Part shown: positions 58,516 to 64,000 of the stretch, one piece after another
Layout: every line of letters begins with the position of its first letter
Numbering within the stretch: the stretch's first letter is position 1
Origin: Panulirus ornatus
Lineage: Eukaryota > Arthropoda > Malacostraca > Decapoda > Palinuridae
Direction: 5' to 3'
Length of the DNA stretch: 64,000 nt
NCBI RefSeq assembly: GCF_036320965.1
Contig: NC_092279.1
Coordinates: 13,972,161-14,036,160, forward strand
The notes under the pieces: generated by a model
Told to the model about the DNA's origin: nothing
Seen by the model: the letters and a program-made list of their open reading frames with translations, nothing else
Database searches by the model: none
Made by a program: the position numbers and the translations under genes

Positions 58516-60224
58516 TGGACAGGTTGGTTGGTTGGTCAGGTTGATGGTGCTTCATAGCCAGGTACTGCTTGGCTCTGGAGGAAGATACGCTTACGTTACC
58601 AACCCCTCCGTTTGGTGTGGGCAGACTACGCGCTCTGTACCCAACGTACCGGTGCATCCCTCCTTTATAGGAGACCCCGAGGGTGTTTATTAAAGCTAGG
58701 TTTGTTTTAAAAGCAACCGTCTTGTGGACTGTGTGCTAGGAGCGCTACGCACTGCTCTCTTAGTACGGGAGGTAGTGAATTTAAGGGCTTTATGATATTG
58801 AAGTCCTGAGCTCTCCGATGTATGGAAAAATCAGGAAATGATGGGTGTGAGAGGTGGGCGGTGAGTGGGTGCGGGAGTGTGGGAGAGGAAGGTGGCATTC
58901 AGGAGCGGTGTGAGTGGTGAGGATGGTCCGTCGTGCCCGGCGCCCCCCTGCTGCCTCGTCTGCCCCTCCCGTCCCTCCCACTCTGTCTGCGGTCCTGGTC
59001 CCATCTGCTGTGAGAGGAGTACGGGTGTGTGGGGACCCCCCCTGGAGGCACGGTCGCAGTGGTTAGAACTTTGAGGTGCGCGGAGTTGGTGGACCAGGGG
59101 AAGAACGAAGGAGGTGAGGCACGGGGAAGAGCTGGAGTACAGGGGTAGGAAGACGAAGGTAAGCGGGGATGGGGGAGTGGGGGTAAGGAAGAGGAAGGGC
59201 AAGAGTGATGCGGGCGGGTGTTGTCTGGCTGGCCCAGTGATGGATGGGGTGAGTGGCACTCCTGAGGTCGGCCATGTGGCTCATGACACGGGCCGACACA
59301 ACCTTGTCTCCAGCCAAGGCGTCCACCACACCTCTCCTTCAAACTCACCGCCTTCCACACCCTTTTGACATCCAGCCGTGGGGCCTCTCCCAGCGCCAGG
59401 GGTGTATCAGCCGCGTCTGTCTGTCTGTCCTAGCCTTGGGTAATCAAGAGACACGGGTCCGTTTACATCAGGAGTCGCCTGTCTGTCCCAGGACCAGCCG
59501 CCCATTCAAGTCCCGGGAGTGCGTCAGCCGTCTGGTTGGCAATAGCCATCCGTCCGTCTGTCTGTCTTCGCTGTTGAGATCACGCACGAGGCAGCCGTTC
59601 CTTGGTTCACTGCGTTACGTGATTTCCTCTTGACATGATTACCTTCTCCCACGAGTGTCTTTTCCTTGACAGCTCAGTTGATTAATTGAGATCAGCCGCA
59701 GCCAGAAAATGGAGTTAGATCATTAGGTAGAAAAGAGAAAATACAAATTGCATTCGTTAGTCCACTACGTTAATACATTATGTGTATGGTATGATTGTCG
59801 TGGAAGTTTGTAAAGGTGATGTACTGTATCCATAGAGCAAGCCAAGTGACGAATGTAACGTACTGAATCAGAACGTGCGTGAGGTTTGTAACATATATAC
59901 AGGCATGTGTGGGGGCGGGAGAGCGCTCACTGTGCCAACGTGTGAGGCATCGCTCACAAGGTCGTTGTACCAAATATGAGAATGATCATTCACACGTTCC
60001 CCGAGTGAGCATACGTTGACGTAATCGCCGCACGCCGCACTAACTCTAATTCGACTTCTTATACTCTCGAGTTTAGAATAAAAGATTTGATCGTCAGTGA
60101 TATTGGTTTTATACCATTGGATTCTGTAATGTTGCCTCGAGGCGTCATATTGTAGGAAAGGATGTGATATGGATATAGGAGTTGACGCATTCCAGCACGG
60201 AGTGTTGTTCAAGATAGCTTAAAA
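58516..60224. other. No gene recognised
   Basis: 58830-59600 is GC-rich with several open frames on both strands, none with a recognised motif. A minus-strand frame 59868-60212 (WYKTNITDDQIFYSKLESIR...) has even composition but starts without ATG and has no identified domain. Confidence 0.45.
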
Positions 60225-60420
60225 CCCATTAAGTACGACGATTGAACTCCTTTGAATACGAAGACGTAAACCCTTGAGTACGACAATCTAGCCTCTTGAG
60301 TACGATAGCTTATACCCCATAAGTGCGATGACGTATTCATCATACTTAATGTCATACTTAAGCCATCGTACTTAATGTCATACTTAAGCCATCATAATCA
60401 CGAGCTTAAGTGGTCGAACT
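60225..60420. repeat. Dispersed ~21-24-bp motif, cluster 4, with internal inversion
   Basis: 60225-60335 has units in the forward sense (CTTGAGTACGACAATCTAGC, CTCTTGAGTACGATAGC). From about 60342 the sense flips (CATACTTAATGTCATACTTA plus AGCCAT, twice in tandem, 60350-60402). Confidence 0.75.
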
Positions 60421-61895
60421 TATGTGGTCAATTCAAGACTAGTATAGTAATTCTGAAATGATAGCGTACATTCGTTGTGCACGTGGTGAGTGCAAAACTT
60501 GATTGCATCAATGATTACTGCAGCTTGAAGCAGAGCTGCAGAATATCAGAAATATTACACGAATCGTCTGGAAGAACAGAGGCGGCAAAGAAACTATAAA
60601 GAAGTAGAATACATAACGGTATATCATACTGGCGATATACACCAGAAAGTGACATAAAATCGCGTGCATGTGTTATTTTCTTTTCACTTTGATATCAGAC
60701 CCGGCGATTATTTGTTAGCTACAGCCTGGTAGCACGCGAAGGTGAACTATAGATGTACCAGCTGACCTCTTTGCTTGCTGAGGGAGGATGCTACCCATTG
60801 TCGTTGAAGACTAGAAGCCAAAGGACACACAAGGGGGAACCCCAGTGCTATATTTTATTATCATCTTCCAGCAGTGTTCCACTGTTTTATTATTATTACT
60901 TTTTACCACTTTAGGGCAAGTCAGGGTAGTTAAAGCCAGTTCGGCATCCACAGGAAATGCTTAGATTGGCCATGTCAGCAAGTGAATGTGCTGTTGATGT
61001 TCCTCTGCTTTCGAGGCCAGGCGTGAGACTCCCTAACACAGGGACGAGACAAGTCGGGGACCTGATGACGACCAGGATTAAAAGTCCTTGGGACACACGT
61101 GCAAACCCCCCGCCGCCCTTCCCCCCAGAGGATCCCATGGGGAAGATGAAAGTAAAAACAGGTTCCCCTGTTAGCGCAAATCACGTTTTAGAATTTTGGC
61201 CCCCGAAGGATATCGACCGAGCTGTGAGGGTTCGAGACGATGCGGTCGTTGCCAAATGTGCGAGTCGCCGGCCCCCACCAGTGCTGCTCAGTGTGCACCT
61301 GCCTCAGAGACGCCGCATGACAGCATGTGCAACCGTCGATCCAGGAGGCACTGTCCCTCTGGAGTGTGACGGCATGGTCCCTCGGCTATGACTGCTTGAA
61401 CTTTAAGGGTTCAGGTTAAAAAGGCCGTCATACCCCAAGGGCAGTTGCGCCTCGCAGGATAGGCTTAGTGTGGTCAACATTTAATGGAATGATCTACGGA
61501 GCTGGCTAGGGGCAATGGTGGGAAGGGTTGCCTCGTGTGGATGCTGTAGTCACGTGCTTATTGCGGCCCATGTATGATCATACGTGAATGGTATTCATAC
61601 CTTACGCTGCCATACAGTTGATATCGGTAACATATGGACAGTTTGTTTTGTAAGGGGTTAATTAGAATTGATATGACAGCCTTTCAATGCGAGTCTCTCA
61701 GTCATATGGAAAATATTTACCCCTCAAGCTCATTAGAGCAACGCTTTATGCCCAGCAACGCCAGGTGTAAAATTCTGGCCTGGTTTCTCGACGTTTTACA
61801 TGCATATATTTTTCCTCATGCTTCACACTGATTTGCATGAAAGTAAGCATCTGTTGCAGCAAGATAATCAGGTCAATATTCTCTTCGATATTCGA
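60421..61895. other. No gene recognised
   Basis: The plus-strand frame 60957-61391 (144 codons) is GC-rich and open but shows no motif I can name, and the opposite strand is open as well. 61360-61430 has weak similarity to the dispersed motif. Confidence 0.4.
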
Positions 61896-62321
61896 TCATT
61901 TCGATAAGCTTTTAGAGGCGCTGGAGGACAAACAGAATGATGATGAAATACACACACACAGTTTGCAAAAGCCTGTGGCACATAACTTTGATGGCACAGG
62001 TTCACCAGATCCATAGAATGGGAGTAGATTTTGAAAGTGGATCACCAACTTCTTAACAAACAGATCACACGAAACCTTGTCGTGAATCGGACGATCTATG
62101 ATGACTCCACTGTGAAAAGCCCCTATGTTTCCCCAAGGTACTGGACGCACGTAGTAGTCTTTCGCTGTTTTACCTCCCATGCAGAGAGAAACCTGTACAG
62201 CCTCGTATCGCTCCCAGATGAGACCACAAATATGTACATCTCGTATGTAGAAAACGCTGGGAGAGTGGCAACAGTCGGACTGATCAGTCGAGTCTAAATA
62301 GTGGGCCACCGGTAATAACAT
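61896..62321 (-). CDS. Unrecognised 141-codon open frame
   Basis: Minus-strand frame with even, protein-like composition: DVHICGLIWERYEAVQVSLC, then MGGKTAKDYYVRPVPWGNIG, CDLFVKKLVIHFQNLLPFYG, SGEPVPSKLCATGFCKLCVC and a Ser-rich end. After the stop the same frame stays open for further codons (SNIEENIDLIILLQQ), which hints at a longer decayed coding unit. No domain recognised. It might be part of a dispersed multi-copy element; nothing else in the window matches it. The plus strand is also open over 88 codons, so confidence is low. Confidence 0.25.
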   Translation of the reverse strand: MLLPVAHYLDSTDQSDCCHSPSVFYIRDVHICGLIWERYEAVQVSLCMGGKTAKDYYVRPVPWGNIGAFHSGVIIDRPIHDKVSCDLFVKKLVIHFQNLLPFYGSGEPVPSKLCATGFCKLCVCISSSFCLSSSASKSLSK

Positions 62322-62327
62322 GCTGTT

Positions 62328-62329
<2 letters not shown>

Positions 62330-62360
<31 letters not shown>
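62330..62360 (+). repeat. (GT)n microsatellite
   Basis: About 14 GT units. Confidence 0.95.
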
Positions 62361-62361
<1 letters not shown>

Positions 62362-63126
62362 GTGTGTAGTTAAGTGTAGTTAATACAAGTACCTACTGTG
62401 TAGACCAAGCCATCCATCGGCGAATGATTAATTATTTCTCTCCTGTCATGTGTCGGCATACATTGGTCACACACCGAGAAGAGTTTGACCCGAGTCTGGG
62501 AAAAGAGCTTCAGGAAAACTTGGTGTACAGCGGTGGCATCAAGTGCTGGCTTCCTTGTCATTCATGGTCACCCTCATGATGTCATGTGGCGTACCCCGTC
62601 CCTCTCCCCACCTGACCCGCTCACCTCACCCGTCTCCTCTCCTTTCTCTGGAGTTCCTCTCAGGAACTGTCTACTGTCGTTTCCTTCCTGTCTCCTGTCC
62701 TTTCGTGTGTTCAGCTACCTACTTCCCTTTTCCTTTCTTTATCTTCTCTTCCTTGTGTTCTGCGTTTTATTTCAGTCCTCTTCCCCCAAAGATTTCTCAT
62801 TTCCATCTTGTCTCTCTCCTCTCCCACTCTATCATTTAGTGTATATGCATAGCTTCATAGTGTGGACATCAAGAATGATGTTTTCGATCTAAAAGGTTCC
62901 CTAGCAAGGAAAAAGCAGAAGTATTGAGTTTGTGATGATACCATGAATGTACCGTGAGGACGCTATACGAAAATATATACGAGAGGACAGCAAAAGGGTT
63001 GGAAGATAACTCACTGTACTTTCATGAAAAATCAGAAGCACGGACAGGACAACTGGAGAAATGTTAAAAGGAAAACTTGACACATCTTTGAAGTCGGTTC
63101 CGGATGGACCCAGGATTGATGATAAT

Positions 63127-63130
<4 letters not shown>
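62361..63130. other. No gene; pyrimidine-rich patch 62590-62830
   Basis: C/T-rich plus strand with Ser/Pro/Phe-rich frames typical of low-complexity DNA; nothing else recognised. Confidence 0.5.

Positions 63131-63161
<31 letters not shown>
63131..63161 (+). repeat. (GT)n microsatellite
   Basis: About 15 GT units. Confidence 0.95.
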
Positions 63162-63163
<2 letters not shown>

Positions 63164-63289
63164 CGGCAGAGGGAAACAGCATTTAGTACTTTATCAATAC
63201 GTGCGGTGAGCGCAACGTGCTAGTCTTGCCTTTTGGGAGGAATCCGTCAAAGGTAGTCATAGGTAGGTACAAACCCTCTTTAGTCATCT

Positions 63290-64000
63290 CTTCTTTCATC
63301 TCCCTTCCCTTTGCCTGTTATTTCCCCTTAGCCATTGCCTGTAGGCTTTCCCTTCACCATTAGCACTCCTCCATTCCTGTCAACCCAACTTTTCTGTCAC
63401 CCCCCCTTCTCTTTCTCTGCTTCGCCCTCCCATGTCTATCGCGCCCCTTTTCCATGTCTGCACCTCCCCCCCAATGTTTGTTTCTCTTCCCAGTCATTGG
63501 TCTCCCTTACCTGTCTCATCTCTTCCTTTCTGTCTGCACCTCCCTTTTATCCACCTTCACACCAGGCTCTACCTCTACCTTTCCTCTCCCTTCTGTCCTT
63601 TTGTTTCCCTTTGTCTTCCTCTTCCTCACGTCGTTGCTATCCCTTGTATAACGCTTAGGGCCTGCTGGCTTCTGTCTCTCCCCTCACGTGGCCTCCAGCC
63701 TTACCTGTCCCTGGGGTCTCCTCCCGTCCGTATCCCCGAGGCTTACTTATGTATCTGTACCCTGGACCTCCCCATCCGTCTCTCTCCCCAAGGCCTCCAC
63801 TCGTCCCTGTCCTTGGGGTCTCCTCCGTCCTTGTCACCGGGGACGCCACCTGTTCGTATCCCTAGCCCTCCCTCCCTTTATTTCCTTAGGGCCTTCTGTT
63901 CCTGTCCTCGGGACCTTTGCAAGGCCCTATCGTTGAGGCCTTTGCAAGTCCCGATCCCTAGGGCCTCCACCCGTCCCCTATCCCTTGGGCCTCTTCCCGT
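63290..64000 (+). repeat. Pyrimidine-rich degenerate tandem repeat to window end
   Basis: From about 63640 the plus strand is made of diverged ~30-bp units around CCTTGGGGTCTCCTCCCGTC, CCTATCCCTAGGGCCTCCAC and similar. 63290-63640 is C/T-rich without a clear period. It runs off the right edge. Confidence 0.7.

Overview
The window looks like accessory and intronic DNA from an animal nuclear genome, most likely an arthropod and probably a decapod crustacean. The evidence is split genes with GT-AG introns, many 5'-truncated LINE copies, tRNA-derived SINEs, long (AT)n, (GA)n, (GT)n and (AAT)n tracts, and very low coding density. I see no bacterial operons, CRISPR arrays, rRNA genes or functional tRNA genes. 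Most long open frames here lie inside microsatellites, minisatellites or LINEs.

Gene content. (1) The only gene I can name is on the minus strand at 1467-7429: the first three coding exons of MIC60/mitofilin, the core MICOS subunit of the mitochondrial inner membrane. They encode a mitochondrial presequence, a transmembrane helix and the conserved N-terminal motif. The gene continues off the left edge. (2) A plus-strand gene of unknown identity appears to start at about 19.3-20.2 kb, with a spliced 5' leader and an ATG followed by a good donor; a possible later exon lies near 27.3 kb. (3) Candidate minus-strand exons at 22.6-23.1 kb (a terminal exon with stop and poly(A) signal, joined in phase to another exon) would be nested inside it. 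(4) Isolated exon candidates with both splice sites lie at 30.6 and 47.8 kb, minus strand. Items 2-4 are read by eye and unverified.

Mobile DNA. One family of RTE-like LINEs contributes about ten copies (0-3.7, 12.1-13.3, 17.3-17.8, 20.5-21.9, 31.3-31.6, 33.2-35.3 and 48.7 kb). The 33.2-35.3 kb copy is the most complete: an almost intact reverse transcriptase with one frameshift and one stop. A short SINE-like repeat with at least 12 copies shares a GC-rich motif with the LINE 3' ends and is usually bordered by (AT)n. Other elements are a Tigger/pogo-type MITE with TA duplication nested in a LINE (2.5-2.8 kb), a Harbinger-type MITE with TAA duplication (14.7-15.2 kb), an inverted pair of tRNA-derived SINEs (28.9-29.3 kb), two further tRNA-derived SINE fragments, and a second, CR1/Jockey-like LINE relic (38.4-39.5 kb).

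Right half (40-64 kb). No recognisable gene. It is dominated by minisatellites: a 41-bp array with possible higher-order structure at 52.1-52.8 kb, a 27-bp array at 55.7 kb, a 68-bp triplet at 54.3 kb, GGGA-rich DNA at 57.1 kb and pyrimidine-rich repeats at 63.6-64 kb. A dispersed degenerate motif of about 21-24 bp recurs at many sites. I did not find a convincing new biological system; the most unusual items are the transposon structures and the motif shared between LINE and SINE ends.
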